From Billgrantia desiderata (GTDB taxonomy: Bacteria; Pseudomonadota; Gammaproteobacteria; Pseudomonadales; Halomonadaceae): a DNA stretch of 64,000 nt. The stretch is from positions 154,616 to 218,615 of the forward strand of contig JAAQTN010000002.1 in NCBI GenBank assembly GCA_011742915.1, in the 5' to 3' direction. Of this stretch, positions 16,535-26,754 are shown piece by piece. How positions within the stretch are numbered: the first letter of the stretch is position 1; every line of letters starts with the position of its first letter. Below the pieces are notes generated by a model, which worked only from the letters and a program-made list of their open reading frames with translations, did no database searches and was not told where the DNA came from. Both the position numbers and the translations under genes were made by a program.

Positions 16535-18535
16535 GTGATCGATCAGACGTTACAGCAGGTCTTCGGCTATGACGACTTCCGCCCCGGCCAGCGCCCGGTC
16601 ATCGAAGCGATAACCGCCGGCCGTTCGGCGGCGGCGATCTTTCCCACCGGCTCGGGCAAGTCGCTGTGCTATCAGCTGCCGGCCCTGCACCTGCCTCACC
16701 TGACCCTGGTGATCTCGCCGCTACTGGCGCTGATGCAGGATCAGCTGGCCTTCCTGGCGCGGCACGGCATCGCCGCCGCCAGCATCGACTCGGGCCAGAG
16801 CCGCGAGGAAACGGCGGCAGTGATGGAAGGCGTCAAGCGCGGCGAGATCCGCATCCTCATGGTCTCGGTGGAGCGGCTCAAGAACGAGCGCTTCCGCGCC
16901 TTCATTCGCCGCGTGCCGATCTCGCTGTTGGTCGTGGACGAAGCCCACTGCATCTCGGAGTGGGGCCATAACTTCCGCCCCGATTACCTCAAGCTACCCC
17001 ACTACCGCCACGAGTTCGGCATTCCCCAGGTCCTGCTGCTGACTGCCACGGCCACGCCGCGGGTAATCGCCGACATGCGCGAGCGCTTCGGCATCGCCGA
17101 GGGCGACGTCACCGCCACCGGCTTCTACCGACCCAACCTCAACCTGGAAGTGGCGCCGGTGCCGGCCGAGACCCGGGCGCGTCGCCTGGTCGAGTGGCTC
17201 AGGCCCAGGCTGGGCGGCGAACCGCCCCAGCCCACCATCGTCTACGTCACCCTGCAGCAGACCGCCGAGCGTCTGGCCGCCTACCTGAGCAAGGCCGGCT
17301 TCGTTGCCACCGCTTACCATGCCGGGCTCGACGCCGAGACCCGCGAGCGCATCCAACGCGACTTCATGGCCGGCCAGACACCCTGCATCGTCGCCACCAT
17401 CGCCTTCGGCATGGGCATCGATAAGGCCGACATCCGTAACGTGGTGCACTTCGACCTGCCCAAGTCGGTGGAGAACTACAGCCAGGAGATCGGCCGTGCC
17501 GGCCGCGATGGCCAGCCCTCCGATTGCTTGATGCTGGCCGGGCGCGATCACGTCAACGTGCTGGAGAACTTCGTCTACGGCGACACCCCAGAGCTTCACG
17601 GCATCCGCAAGGTGATCGACGAGCTGATCGAGGCGGCCGGCAGCGCACGCCAGTGGGAGCTGGTGCTCAACTCGCTCTCCCAGCACAGCAACATTCGCCC
17701 GCTGCCGCTCAAGACGCTGCTGGTGCAACTCGAACTGCGTGGCTACCTCGCGCCGCGCTACAGCTACTTCGCCGAGTACCGCTTCCGCCTGCACGACGAA
17801 CCCGAAGTGCTGGTATCGCGCTTCCAGGGCGAACGCAGCGCCTTCGTTCAGGCGATTGTCGACGCCTCGCAGCGTGCCCGCACCTGGTTCAACCTCGACT
17901 TCGCGGCCCTCGAACGGCTGGGCGAGGAGCGCGGGCTCAACGTCGAACGCGCCCGCGTGCTCACCGCGCTGGACTATTTCGTCGCCCAGGGCTGGATGGT
18001 GCTCGAAAGCAAGCAGATGACCGAAGTCTATGAGGTGCTGCGCAGCGACATCGACGCCGCGGCCCTGAGCGAGGAGCTGCACGCCTATTTCCACGACAAG
18101 GAGCGGGCCGAGGTCGAGCGGCTGCACGCCATGCTGGCGCTGTTCGAGAGCGCGGCGTGTCTGAGCCGCCGGCTGTCCGAATGGTTCGGCGACACCCGGG
18201 CGCCGGAGCGCTGCGGCCACTGCTCGGCCTGCCGCGGCGTCATTGCCAACCTGCCCGAACCCGAACCGCTCGAGCCCATGACACGCGAGACCGTCGCACG
18301 GCTCGCGGGCGAGCTGGCGCAACAGCTGGCAGCCAGCGACGAACCTCATCCCGTCACGCCGGACCTACTGGCCCGCTTCCTGTGCGGCCTGACGTCTCCC
18401 CTGCTCACCCGGCTCAAGGCGCGGCGCCTGGCGGGCTTCGGCGCGCTGGAAGCGTACCGTTACGCCGAGGTCAGGGAGCTGGCCGCCCGCACGACATCGA
18501 TCGATGGTCAGGCGTCGGCGGCACCGATGCCGTAA
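16535..18535 (+). CDS. RecQ-family ATP-dependent DNA helicase
   Basis: A protein of 666 residues. SF2 helicase motifs are in order: motif 0/I (FRPGQRPVIEAI; FPTGSGKS at 36-43), Ia (VISPLLALMQDQ), II (DEAH at 135-138), III (LTATATP), IV (IVYVTLQQT), V (ATIAFGMGIDKADIR) and VI (QEIGRAGRDGQ). A winged-helix region and a Cys cluster (RCGHCSACRG near 560) follow. It is longer in the middle than E. coli RecQ and lacks a clear HRDC domain, so it is a RecQ paralogue of the kind found in many proteobacteria, not certainly the main RecQ. The start is GTG with a GGGAG ribosome site. It acts in unwinding of recombination or repair intermediates. Confidence 0.92.
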   Translation: MIDQTLQQVFGYDDFRPGQRPVIEAITAGRSAAAIFPTGSGKSLCYQLPALHLPHLTLVISPLLALMQDQLAFLARHGIAAASIDSGQSREETAAVMEGVKRGEIRILMVSVERLKNERFRAFIRRVPISLLVVDEAHCISEWGHNFRPDYLKLPHYRHEFGIPQVLLLTATATPRVIADMRERFGIAEGDVTATGFYRPNLNLEVAPVPAETRARRLVEWLRPRLGGEPPQPTIVYVTLQQTAERLAAYLSKAGFVATAYHAGLDAETRERIQRDFMAGQTPCIVATIAFGMGIDKADIRNVVHFDLPKSVENYSQEIGRAGRDGQPSDCLMLAGRDHVNVLENFVYGDTPELHGIRKVIDELIEAAGSARQWELVLNSLSQHSNIRPLPLKTLLVQLELRGYLAPRYSYFAEYRFRLHDEPEVLVSRFQGERSAFVQAIVDASQRARTWFNLDFAALERLGEERGLNVERARVLTALDYFVAQGWMVLESKQMTEVYEVLRSDIDAAALSEELHAYFHDKERAEVERLHAMLALFESAACLSRRLSEWFGDTRAPERCGHCSACRGVIANLPEPEPLEPMTRETVARLAGELAQQLAASDEPHPVTPDLLARFLCGLTSPLLTRLKARRLAGFGALEAYRYAEVRELAARTTSIDGQASAAPMP

Positions 18536-20070
18536 TGGCGCAGCTTGTTGGCAATGGTGGTATGCGAGACCCCGAGCCGCTTGGCCAACTGGCGGCTGGA
18601 GGGATACTGCGGATAGAGCGAGGCCAGGATGCGGCGCTCCACGTCGCCCATGATGCCGGCGAGCGAGCCGTCGAGGTCGATGCCCGAGAGTCCAGGCGTC
18701 TCGCCCACGTCCGGCAGACGCAGGTGGGCGGGCTCGATGGCGTCGCCCTCGCACAGCGACACCGCCTGGAACAGCACGTTCTCGAACTGGCGCACGTTGC
18801 CGGGCCAGTAGTAGGTGGAGAGCCTGGCCAGCGCCGCCGGTGACAGCGACGGCATACGGCAGCCGATCTGACGCGCGGCGCGATCGATGAAGTGCAGCGC
18901 CATGGCCTCGATACCATCGAGACACTCGCGCAGCGGCGGCACCGCCAGCGACAGCACGTTGAGCCGATGATAGAGATCCTGGCGGAAATGGCCTTCGGCG
19001 CAGAGCCGGGGCAGATCCTGCTGGGTGGCACAGATCACCCGCACGTCGAGATAGGTCTCCTCGTCGCTGCCCACCCGACGAAAACCGCCGTCCTGCAGGA
19101 AGCGCAGCAGCTTGACCTGCAGGCGCGGACTCATCTCACCCACCTCGTCGAGGAAAATGGTGCCGCCCGCGGTCATCTCCAGCAGGCCGAGCTTGCCCTC
19201 CGGGCGCGCCCCCTCGAAGGCACCCGGCGCATAGCCGAACAGCTCCGTCTCGGCCATCGATTCCGGCAGGCCGGCGCAGTTGAGCGCCATGAACGGCGAC
19301 TGCCCACGGGCGCTGGCCAGGTGGCAGGCCCGCGCCAGCAGCTCTTTACCGGTACCGGTTTCACCTTGGATCAGCAGCGGCGCGTCCAGCGGCGCCATGC
19401 GCCGCGCCTCGCGAATCAGCGCAGCAAGTCGGGGACTCGCCTGGAACAGCGCATCGAAACCACGCAGCTCTTGGCGCTGTACCTGGTAGATGCGCTCGCC
19501 GATCCGGTCAGCGCTGTGCAGGGTCACCACAGCTCCGGCCAGAGAAGCCACGTCGTCGTGGTGCTCACGATGCAGTGGTGCGATGTCGGCGAGGAAGGTC
19601 GCATCGCGCAGCTTGATGCGCAGGCCGTTGACCCGCGCATTGTTGCGCCGAACCAGCGCCGGCAGATCCACGTCGGGCAGGTAGCGGTTGAGCGACAGCC
19701 CCGGCACCTCGTCGATGCGCACCCCGAGCAGCTGGCCCGCCGCCCGGTTGGCGGCCACCACGTGCCCCTCCATGTCGATCGACATCACCGGATCGGAGAG
19801 CGACGAGAGCAGCGCATCGAGCTCGAGATGACGTCGCTCGCTGGGCATCAGGCTGACCCGGCGCACCCCGAACACCCCCGGTATCGCCTCGAGCACCGGC
19901 TTCAGCGTGGCCAGCTGTGCATTGAGCAGATTGGGGATGTGCAGATAGATGGCGTTGCCATGCTCACCGCCCACCTCGCCCCGCGCCACGTTGAGGCCGT
20001 AGTCGACGAAGTGGGACACGATATCGCGCAGGATGCCGATGCGGTTCTGGCAGTGAAACCTCAATCTCAT
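18508..20070 (-). CDS. phhR: TyrR/PhhR aromatic amino acid regulator
   Basis: A 520-residue regulator with the TyrR layout: ACT domain (MRLRFHCQNRIGILRDIV), PAS domain (about 85-200), AAA+ domain with Walker A GETGTGKE (236-243), Walker B FLDEVGEM (306-313), and a C-terminal Fis-type HTH (RQLAKRLGVSHTTIANKLRHYGIG). The sigma-54 contact loop reads GAFEGA (283-288), not GAFTGA, so like other TyrR/PhhR proteins it may act at sigma-70 promoters. The start at 20070 gives the family N-terminus; the longer frame to 20235 is unlikely because it covers operator sites. It is divergent from phhAB, the expected target. Its 3' end overlaps the recQ-type gene by 28 bp, tail to tail. Confidence 0.94.
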   Translation of the reverse strand: MRLRFHCQNRIGILRDIVSHFVDYGLNVARGEVGGEHGNAIYLHIPNLLNAQLATLKPVLEAIPGVFGVRRVSLMPSERRHLELDALLSSLSDPVMSIDMEGHVVAANRAAGQLLGVRIDEVPGLSLNRYLPDVDLPALVRRNNARVNGLRIKLRDATFLADIAPLHREHHDDVASLAGAVVTLHSADRIGERIYQVQRQELRGFDALFQASPRLAALIREARRMAPLDAPLLIQGETGTGKELLARACHLASARGQSPFMALNCAGLPESMAETELFGYAPGAFEGARPEGKLGLLEMTAGGTIFLDEVGEMSPRLQVKLLRFLQDGGFRRVGSDEETYLDVRVICATQQDLPRLCAEGHFRQDLYHRLNVLSLAVPPLRECLDGIEAMALHFIDRAARQIGCRMPSLSPAALARLSTYYWPGNVRQFENVLFQAVSLCEGDAIEPAHLRLPDVGETPGLSGIDLDGSLAGIMGDVERRILASLYPQYPSSRQLAKRLGVSHTTIANKLRHYGIGAADA

Positions 20071-20122
20071 GGCGCTGGTGCCTCCGGGCGCGAAAAAGTA
20101 CGTCAAGCCGACGTGACTCGCC

Positions 20123-20140
20123 TGTAAAGATAACGTGACA
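20123..20140. promoter_or_regulatory. Candidate PhhR box proximal to phhR
   Basis: TGTAAA-GATAAC-GTGACA: perfect left half and four of six bases in the right half of the TGTAAA-N6-TTTACA pattern. It lies 53 bp upstream of the phhR start in the divergent region and may mediate autoregulation. Confidence 0.65.
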
Positions 20141-20205
20141 CCCGAGACGGTACAAACCTCGACACTGCTGAAGCTGACGATATGGGAAGACGCCCCGGCA
20201 CCAAC

Positions 20206-20223
20206 TGTCACGATTTCTTTACG
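20206..20223. promoter_or_regulatory. Candidate PhhR box proximal to phhA
   Basis: TGTCAC-GATTTC-TTTACG; read on the other strand it is CGTAAA-GAAATC-GTGACA, almost the same as the box at 20123-20140. The two boxes are inverted with centres 83 bp apart (about eight DNA turns), suggesting looping or cooperative binding. Confidence 0.6.
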
Positions 20224-20346
20224 ATCAAGCCTCATTTCCCTTCGAAAAAGCCATCCGCAGCCTGACAGGCAAGGCGCATACCGGCCCTAGACTCGAGTCA
20301 AAGGTTCGCCACACAAACACAAGATTTCAGCCGACCGGAGTGCCCC

Positions 20347-21177
20347 ATGACGTCATCCAATCCGCATCTGAGCGATGTCGCCAGCAAGACCGGATACCGC
20401 GCCCGTCTGCCCGACGAGAATGGCTACATCGACTGGCCGGAACAGGACAACGCCACCTGGCAGACCCTGATGCAACGCCAGCTCGGCATGCTCGAAGGGC
20501 GCGTCTGCCAGGAGTACCTCGACGGCCTGGAGCGCCTCGCCCTGCCCGAGGACCGCATCCCCCAGCTCGCCGACATCGACCGCGTGCTGCAGGCGGCCAC
20601 CGGCTGGCAAACCGCCCAGGTACCGGCGCTGATCCCGTTCGACACCTTCTTCAAGCTGCTCGCCAACCGGCGCTTCCCGGTGGCCACCTTCATCCGTACG
20701 CCGGAAGAGCTCGACTACCTCAAGGAGCCGGACATCTTCCACGAGATCTTCGGCCACTGCCCGATGCTCACCAACCCGGCCTTCGCCGAGTTCACCGCTA
20801 CCTACGGCCGCCTGGGTCTCGCAGCCGAGCCCAAGGAGCGGGTCTACCTGGCGCGCCTGTACTGGATGACGGTGGAGTTCGGCCTGGTGGATACCCCGGC
20901 CGGCCGGCGCATCTACGGCGGCGGCATCATCTCCTCGCCCAAGGAGACCCTGCACGCGCTGTCGGATACGCCTGAGCATCTGCCGTTCGACCCCATCGAG
21001 GCGCTGCGCACCCCGTACCGCATCGACATCCTGCAGCCGCTCTACTACGTACTGGACGATCTCACGACCCTGCACGACCTTTCCCAGCAGGACATCATGG
21101 CCATGGTGCACCGGGCCATGGAGCTGGGCCTGCACGAACCGCGCTTCGAGCCGGCCCCGAAGGCAGCCAAGGCGTAA
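20347..21177 (+). CDS. phhA: Phenylalanine 4-monooxygenase
   Basis: A 276-residue bacterial phenylalanine hydroxylase; it makes tyrosine from phenylalanine using Fe(II), O2 and tetrahydropterin. The iron triad is visible: His132 and His137 in FHEIFGHCP, and Glu177 in LYWMTVEFGL. It has the single catalytic domain without the regulatory ACT domain, as usual in bacteria. It is followed 53 bp later by phhB, which recycles the pterin cofactor, and is divergent from phhR. Product tyrosine feeds hpd at the left of the window. A ribosome site (CCGGAG) precedes the ATG. Confidence 0.97.
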   Translation: MTSSNPHLSDVASKTGYRARLPDENGYIDWPEQDNATWQTLMQRQLGMLEGRVCQEYLDGLERLALPEDRIPQLADIDRVLQAATGWQTAQVPALIPFDTFFKLLANRRFPVATFIRTPEELDYLKEPDIFHEIFGHCPMLTNPAFAEFTATYGRLGLAAEPKERVYLARLYWMTVEFGLVDTPAGRRIYGGGIISSPKETLHALSDTPEHLPFDPIEALRTPYRIDILQPLYYVLDDLTTLHDLSQQDIMAMVHRAMELGLHEPRFEPAPKAAKA

Positions 21178-21230
21178 GCCTGAACGCAAGCGACGACACC
21201 CATACCAACAAACCCTGACGAGGAGCGACC

Positions 21231-21575
21231 ATGACCCAACTTTCCGAACAGCAGTGCGAAGCATGCAGCTGGGACGCACCCCATGTCACCGACGACGAAC
21301 TCGAGACGCTCAGGCGCGACATCCCCGAGTGGGAGATGGTGGAGCGCGACGGCATCAAGCAGCTTGAGCGCGTGTTCAAGTTCCGCAACTTCAAGCAGGC
21401 ACTGGCCTTCACCAATCGGGTCGGCGAGATTGCCGAGGAAGCCGGCCACCACCCCGCCCTGCTCACCGAATGGGGCAAGGTCACCGTGACCTGGTGGTCT
21501 CATGAAATGAAAGGCCTGCACAAGAACGACTTCATCCTGGCGGCACGCACCGACAAGGTCGCCGAGCAGCACTGA
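21231..21575 (+). CDS. phhB: Pterin-4a-carbinolamine dehydratase
   Basis: A protein of 114 residues of the DCoH/PCD family, with the active-site stretch [23 protein letters not shown] (two adjacent His) and the entry segment [28 protein letters not shown] in shorter pieces. It dehydrates the 4a-hydroxytetrahydropterin formed by PhhA and so regenerates the cofactor. The ATG has a strong ribosome site (GAGGAGCGACC). It is in an operon with phhA. The last residues (EQH) end normally. Confidence 0.96.
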   Translation: MTQLSEQQCEACSWDAPHVTDDELETLRRDIPEWEMVERDGIKQLERVFKFRNFKQALAFTNRVGEIAEEAGHHPALLTEWGKVTVTWWSHEMKGLHKNDFILAARTDKVAEQH

Positions 21576-21723
21576 ACGATTCACGAGGGCCGGCGCAGCC
21601 GTCCGGGCTGCCCGGCTCACAAGGTTTCGGGTCGATGTCGCCCAAAATTTATCGGCATTGTCTTACGTAGCAAATGGCGATATGCCTCTCTCGCTACCGC
21701 CCCGATCTCGATTAGGTTGAAAA

Positions 21724-21743
21724 GCGACACCGTTACGGTGTCG
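21724..21743. promoter_or_regulatory. Small hairpin before the ComEA-like gene
   Basis: CGACACCG TTA CGGTGTCG at 21725-21743, a perfect 8-bp inverted repeat located 26 bp before the ATG at 21770. It may be an operator or a 5' leader hairpin. Confidence 0.4.
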
Positions 21744-21769
21744 TTACATGAACCATACGAGAGAAAAAT

Positions 21770-22036
21770 ATGAAAAGGATCCTTCAAGGTGTACTGCTGG
21801 CACTCCTGCTGAGCTTCGCCTCGCTCGCTGCGGCTCAGGACGTCGCTCCGATCAACGTCAACACCGCCGATGCCGAGCTACTCACCGAACTGCCGGGGGT
21901 CGGCCCGAGCCGGGCCCAGGCGATCGTCGAGTATCGCGAAGCCAACGGCAACTTCGAGAGTGCCGACGACCTCACGCAGGTCAGCGGTATCGGCCAGGCC
22001 ACAGTGGACAAGTTCCGCGATCAGGTCACATTCTGA
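21770..22036 (+). CDS. Secreted ComEA-like helix-hairpin-helix protein
   Basis: A protein of 88 residues. A Sec signal peptide (to about residue 22, LAAAQ) is followed by one pair of helix-hairpin-helix motifs: INVNTADAELLTELPGVGPSRAQAIVEYR and FESADDLTQVSGIGQATVDKFR, given here in family order. This is the C-terminal DNA-binding module of ComEA, without its membrane anchor. Such periplasmic proteins bind incoming DNA in natural transformation, although in many gammaproteobacteria the role is unproven. The gene is alone, with a hairpin before it and a strong terminator after it. Confidence 0.88.
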   Translation: MKRILQGVLLALLLSFASLAAAQDVAPINVNTADAELLTELPGVGPSRAQAIVEYREANGNFESADDLTQVSGIGQATVDKFRDQVTF

Positions 22037-22065
22037 GGCAAGCCCTGCCTCTGGATGGGTCACAC

Positions 22066-22104
22066 GCAGCGAGGCCGGCAAATGCCGGCCTCGCTGTCGT
22101 TCTG
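22066..22104. terminator. Bidirectional terminator between comEA-like gene and SDR gene
   Basis: CAGCGAGGCCGGCA (22067-22080), AA, then TGCCGGCCTCGCTG (22083-22096): a perfect 14-bp stem followed by TCGTTCT. It separates two convergent genes. Confidence 0.75.
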
Positions 22105-22125
22105 GCAGGGTAACGTTCTGGCGTA

Positions 22126-22887
22126 TTACAAGCGCAGGCCGCCATCGCATTCGATCACGCGTCCGGTGAAGTAGTCGTTCTCGATGATGAACGCCACGCT
22201 CTGGGCGATGTGGTCCGGGTTGCCGAGACGCTTGAGCGGCACGCCTGCGGTCAGCTTCTCCAGCATGTCCTCACGCATCGAGGCGGTCATGTCGGTCTCG
22301 ATGAAGCCAGGCGCCACCGCGCCCACGCGAATGCCGTAGCGCGCCAGCTCCTTGGCCCAGGTGGTGGTCAGCGCTACCACGGCGGCCTTGGCCGCGGCGT
22401 AGTTGCTCTGCCCCATGTTGCCCGCCCGGGAGATGCTGGAGATGTTGACGATCACCCCGTCGTGCCCCGCCTCGATCATCTGCGCTGCGGCTTCGCGCCC
22501 GCACAGGAACACACCGGTGAGATTGACGTCGATGACCGACTGCCACTGCTCCAGCGACATGGTCTTCTCGACCTTGCCGTCCTTCGCCTTGACCAGCAGC
22601 GCATCGCGCAGAATGCCGGCGTTGTTGACGAGACCACTGACCGGTCCCAGGCGGGCCGCCACGTCACCGAAGGCGCGCTTCACCGAGGCCTCGTCAGCCA
22701 CGTTGACCTGAAACGCTTCCGCCTCGATCCCTTCTGCATGCAACGCGGAGACGGCCTTGTCCAAGGCATCCGTGTCCATGTCCAGCAACGCCACCTGGGC
22801 GCCCTGATGTCCGAGACGATGCGCCATGGCAAAACCAAGGCCACGGGCACCGCCCGTGATGGCGATCACGCTCTTGTCCAGTTTCAT
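22126..22887 (-). CDS. SDR-family oxidoreductase (FabG-like)
   Basis: A 253-residue classical short-chain dehydrogenase. The cofactor motif is [12 protein letters not shown] (residues 10-21), NNAG is at about 89-92, and the catalytic Ser (SSIS), Tyr and Lys (YAAAK) follow. The acidic residues after beta-2 (LLDMDTDAL) favour NAD(H). The C-terminus ([12 protein letters not shown]) is typical of 3-oxoacyl-[ACP]/3-hydroxyacyl-CoA type enzymes. The ATG at 22887 (MKLDKSV) has a ribosome site (AGGGACAG); the longer frame to 22926 is unlikely. Its neighbours give no pathway, so the substrate is open. Confidence 0.9.
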   Translation of the reverse strand: MKLDKSVIAITGGARGLGFAMAHRLGHQGAQVALLDMDTDALDKAVSALHAEGIEAEAFQVNVADEASVKRAFGDVAARLGPVSGLVNNAGILRDALLVKAKDGKVEKTMSLEQWQSVIDVNLTGVFLCGREAAAQMIEAGHDGVIVNISSISRAGNMGQSNYAAAKAAVVALTTTWAKELARYGIRVGAVAPGFIETDMTASMREDMLEKLTAGVPLKRLGNPDHIAQSVAFIIENDYFTGRVIECDGGLRL

Positions 22888-23127
22888 TCGCTGTCCCTTG
22901 TCAGAGGTATGAGTTCTTGGGCTCACTGCCCCATCAGGCGGCCGAGCCGTTCTTCTTGCCTTACCCCTCTATTCGGCACTTCAGGGCACCGACTTGAGGC
23001 TGAAAGGACTTTTTGTGCGTTGCAGCATAAAGGATGACGACCGCGGATGCCAAGGGGGCCCTACGCTTGCGCTTGAATTCCACTCGAGCATCCCCATCTA
23101 GCACTGAACGACATCCTCGGAGCCGAC

Positions 23128-23643
23128 ATGCCGCTACTGCTCTTCTTCTCGCTGTTCACCCTACTCGACTTCGTCGTCCTGTTCTCCGTCGGCAGCCAGA
23201 TCGGCCTGCTGCCCACTCTGCTTCTGGTACTGGCCACCGGCTTCACCGGTCTCTATCTGATCCGGCAGCAGGGTACCACCACGCTGCTGCGCGCCCGCGA
23301 GCGCATGGCTCAGGGCGAGCTGCCCTCCAGCGAACTGCTCACCGGCGCCGCTCTCATCTTCGGTGGCGCGCTGATGCTCGCCCCGGGCTTCCTGTCCGAT
23401 GCACTCGGCCTGCTCTGTGTGATGCCCGGTGCACGACGCCTGCTGGCCCGGCTGCTGGCGCTGCTCAATCTGCGCTGGCTCGCCACCGTCACCCGCCAGA
23501 CCTCGAGCGCAGCGCCACACGATGAAACGCCACGCGATGCGGGGTGGCAGCACCACGGGCACGAAGCCGAACGGCAGCGCCACGATGAGCAGGGGCAACC
23601 GCTGGAAGGCGAGTTCATCAGCCGCGACGAACCGCGCCGTTGA
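23128..23643 (+). CDS. FxsA-family membrane protein
   Basis: A protein of 171 residues, a typical FxsA/YtzA membrane protein. The N-terminal helix pair (LLLFFSLFTLLDFVVLF; IGLLPTLLLVLATGFTGLYLI) is followed by LLTGAALIFGGALMLAPGFLSDALGLLC, the family signature, and a His/Glu/Arg-rich cytoplasmic tail. In E. coli, excess FxsA relieves exclusion of T7 by the F plasmid; its normal role is unknown. As in many gammaproteobacteria it sits just upstream of groES-groEL on the same strand. A T8 run at 23673-23680 follows the stop. Confidence 0.9.
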   Translation: MPLLLFFSLFTLLDFVVLFSVGSQIGLLPTLLLVLATGFTGLYLIRQQGTTTLLRARERMAQGELPSSELLTGAALIFGGALMLAPGFLSDALGLLCVMPGARRLLARLLALLNLRWLATVTRQTSSAAPHDETPRDAGWQHHGHEAERQRHDEQGQPLEGEFISRDEPRR

Positions 23644-23690
23644 CAGCCGCCCAGCGTTCCACGCGTCGCGAATTTTTTTTATTGCTGGCC

Positions 23691-23718
23691 CTTGAAAGGG
23701 ATTTGCCCGGCCCCATTT
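23691..23718 (+). promoter_or_regulatory. Sigma-32 heat-shock promoter of groES-groEL
   Basis: -35 CTTGAAA (23691-23697), a 13-bp spacer and -10 CCCCATTT (23711-23718), a near-perfect RpoH promoter. The ATG of groES lies about 150 bp downstream, leaving a structured leader. Confidence 0.85.
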
Positions 23719-23867
23719 CTCGGTCAGCACAAGGCTACGGTGCCGAGCGGAGCTCGGTGCCTTTGACAAGGAAGGCGTCCTCGCCTCCCCTTCCAGACCT
23801 TCTGGAAGTGAATGACGAACCGCCATGTCCATGCATGGCACCACAGACCATCAGGAGAACGTGAGCA

Positions 23868-24161
23868 ATGAACATCCGTCCCTTGCACGATCGCGTCGTC
23901 ATCCGTCGCGTTGAAGAAGAGCAAAAAACCGCTGGCGGCATCGTGCTTCCGGGCAACGCCCAGGAAAAGCCGACTCGTGGCGAAGTGCTCGCCGTCGGTA
24001 ACGGCCGGATTCTCGACAACGGCGATGTTCGCCCGCTGGACGTCAAGGTCGGCGACACCGTGATTTTCAAGGATGGCTTTGGCGTCGAGAAGCAGAAGAT
24101 CGATGGCGAGGAAGTCCTGATCATGAGCGAGTCCGACATTCTCGCCGTGGTCGAAGGCTGA
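23868..24161 (+). CDS. groES: Co-chaperonin GroES
   Basis: A protein of 97 residues, full length. It begins [18 protein letters not shown] and has the mobile loop ([19 protein letters not shown]) that docks on GroEL, followed by the beta-barrel ([25 protein letters not shown]) and VVEG end. Seven copies cap the GroEL cavity during ATP-driven protein folding in the cytoplasm. It is the first gene of the groESL operon; groEL begins 60 bp after the stop. The sigma-32 promoter upstream predicts heat induction. Confidence 0.98.
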   Translation: MNIRPLHDRVVIRRVEEEQKTAGGIVLPGNAQEKPTRGEVLAVGNGRILDNGDVRPLDVKVGDTVIFKDGFGVEKQKIDGEEVLIMSESDILAVVEG

Positions 24162-24215
24162 GCCGACGACCCCTACTCCGTTCCCATAAGACGTTCACGA
24201 ACTCACAGGAAGTAA

Positions 24216-25865
<1,650 letters not shown>

Positions 25866-25890
25866 GCCGGCCCTGACCCGAGCCCCTCGC

Positions 25891-25924
25891 AAGCCCCGCC
25901 ATCGTGCGGGGCTTGTGCTTTTTG
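25891..25924 (+). terminator. Rho-independent terminator of groESL
   Basis: AAGCCCCGC (25891-25899), loop CATCGT, GCGGGGCTT (25906-25914), then GTGCTTTTT. A perfect 9-bp stem. Confidence 0.85.
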
Positions 25925-25962
25925 GGCTACCATCACGCTTTTCCCAACAAGCAAGCCGACCC

Positions 25963-26697
25963 ATGCTCGCCAATATCCGTATCGTTCTCGTCCAGACCTA
26001 TCACCCCGGCAACATCGGCGCCTCGGCGCGGGCCATGAAGACCATGGGCCTGACGAATCTGGTGCTGGTCAATCCGCGCTGCTTTCCCGATGTCGAGGCG
26101 TCGCGGCTGGCAGCAGGCGCCGAGGACGTGGTCGACCGTGCCCGAGTGGTGGCCTCGCTGGAAGAGGCGGTATCCGACTGCGTACAGGTGGTGGGGGCCA
26201 GCGCCCGGCTGCGCAGCTTGCCGCTGCCCCACTTCGACGAGCCCGAGGCGATGGCCCGCGAGCTGGTGGCAAATGCGGTGGGCGACCCGGTGGCCCTGGT
26301 GTTCGGCCGCGAGCGCTTCGGCCTGACCAACGACGAGATCCGGCTGTGCAGCCATCAGGTCAGCATCCCCGCCAATCCGGACTACGGCATCCTCAATCTC
26401 TCCCAGGCGGTACAGGTGCTCGCCTACGAAACGTTCAAGGCCTGGCGCCTGCGGCCAGAGAGCGAGTATCGCTCGCCGCGCCCTGCCGAGGAGCGTCAGC
26501 CGACCCGCGAGCAGATGGCGCATTTCCAGGAGCACTTGAGCCGGGTGATGCAGGCCAGCGGCTTTTTGACCCAGCCCCACGCTCGCACCGAGGCCCAGCT
26601 GCAGGCCCTGTTCGCCCGGGCTCAGCCCAGCCGCAAGGAGCTGTCGCTGCTGCGGGGCCTGCTGCGCTCACTGGAAGAATCCGCCACGGACGACTAG
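25963..26697 (+). CDS. trmJ: tRNA (cytidine/uridine-32-2'-O)-methyltransferase TrmJ
   Basis: A 244-residue SPOUT (SpoU class) methyltransferase. Motif 1 is TYHPGNIGASARAMKTMG (catalytic Arg), motif 2 is LVFGRERFGLTNDE and motif 3 is IPANPDYGILNLSQAVQVLAYE, forming the knotted SAM site. The C-terminal helical part (EEQRPTREQMAHFQEHL onward as EERQPTREQM) is typical of TrmJ and separates it from other SpoU enzymes. It methylates ribose 32 of tRNA anticodon loops as a dimer. The ATG at 25963 gives the family start (MLANIRIVLVQT). iscR and suhB, frequent neighbours elsewhere, are absent. Confidence 0.93.
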   Translation: MLANIRIVLVQTYHPGNIGASARAMKTMGLTNLVLVNPRCFPDVEASRLAAGAEDVVDRARVVASLEEAVSDCVQVVGASARLRSLPLPHFDEPEAMARELVANAVGDPVALVFGRERFGLTNDEIRLCSHQVSIPANPDYGILNLSQAVQVLAYETFKAWRLRPESEYRSPRPAEERQPTREQMAHFQEHLSRVMQASGFLTQPHARTEAQLQALFARAQPSRKELSLLRGLLRSLEESATDD

Positions 26698-26754
26698 GCT
26701 TCGAAATGCCCTGTCACGGAACCTTCTTTTCCTCGTTACGGCACTGTCATCGCC

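Noticed and set aside
16994-18349. A 451-residue frame antisense to the RecQ-family gene
   Set aside because: The sense frame carries all helicase motifs; the antisense frame has none.
18892-20127. A 411-residue frame antisense to phhR
   Set aside because: It covers the divergent operator region and mirrors a clear TyrR-type protein.
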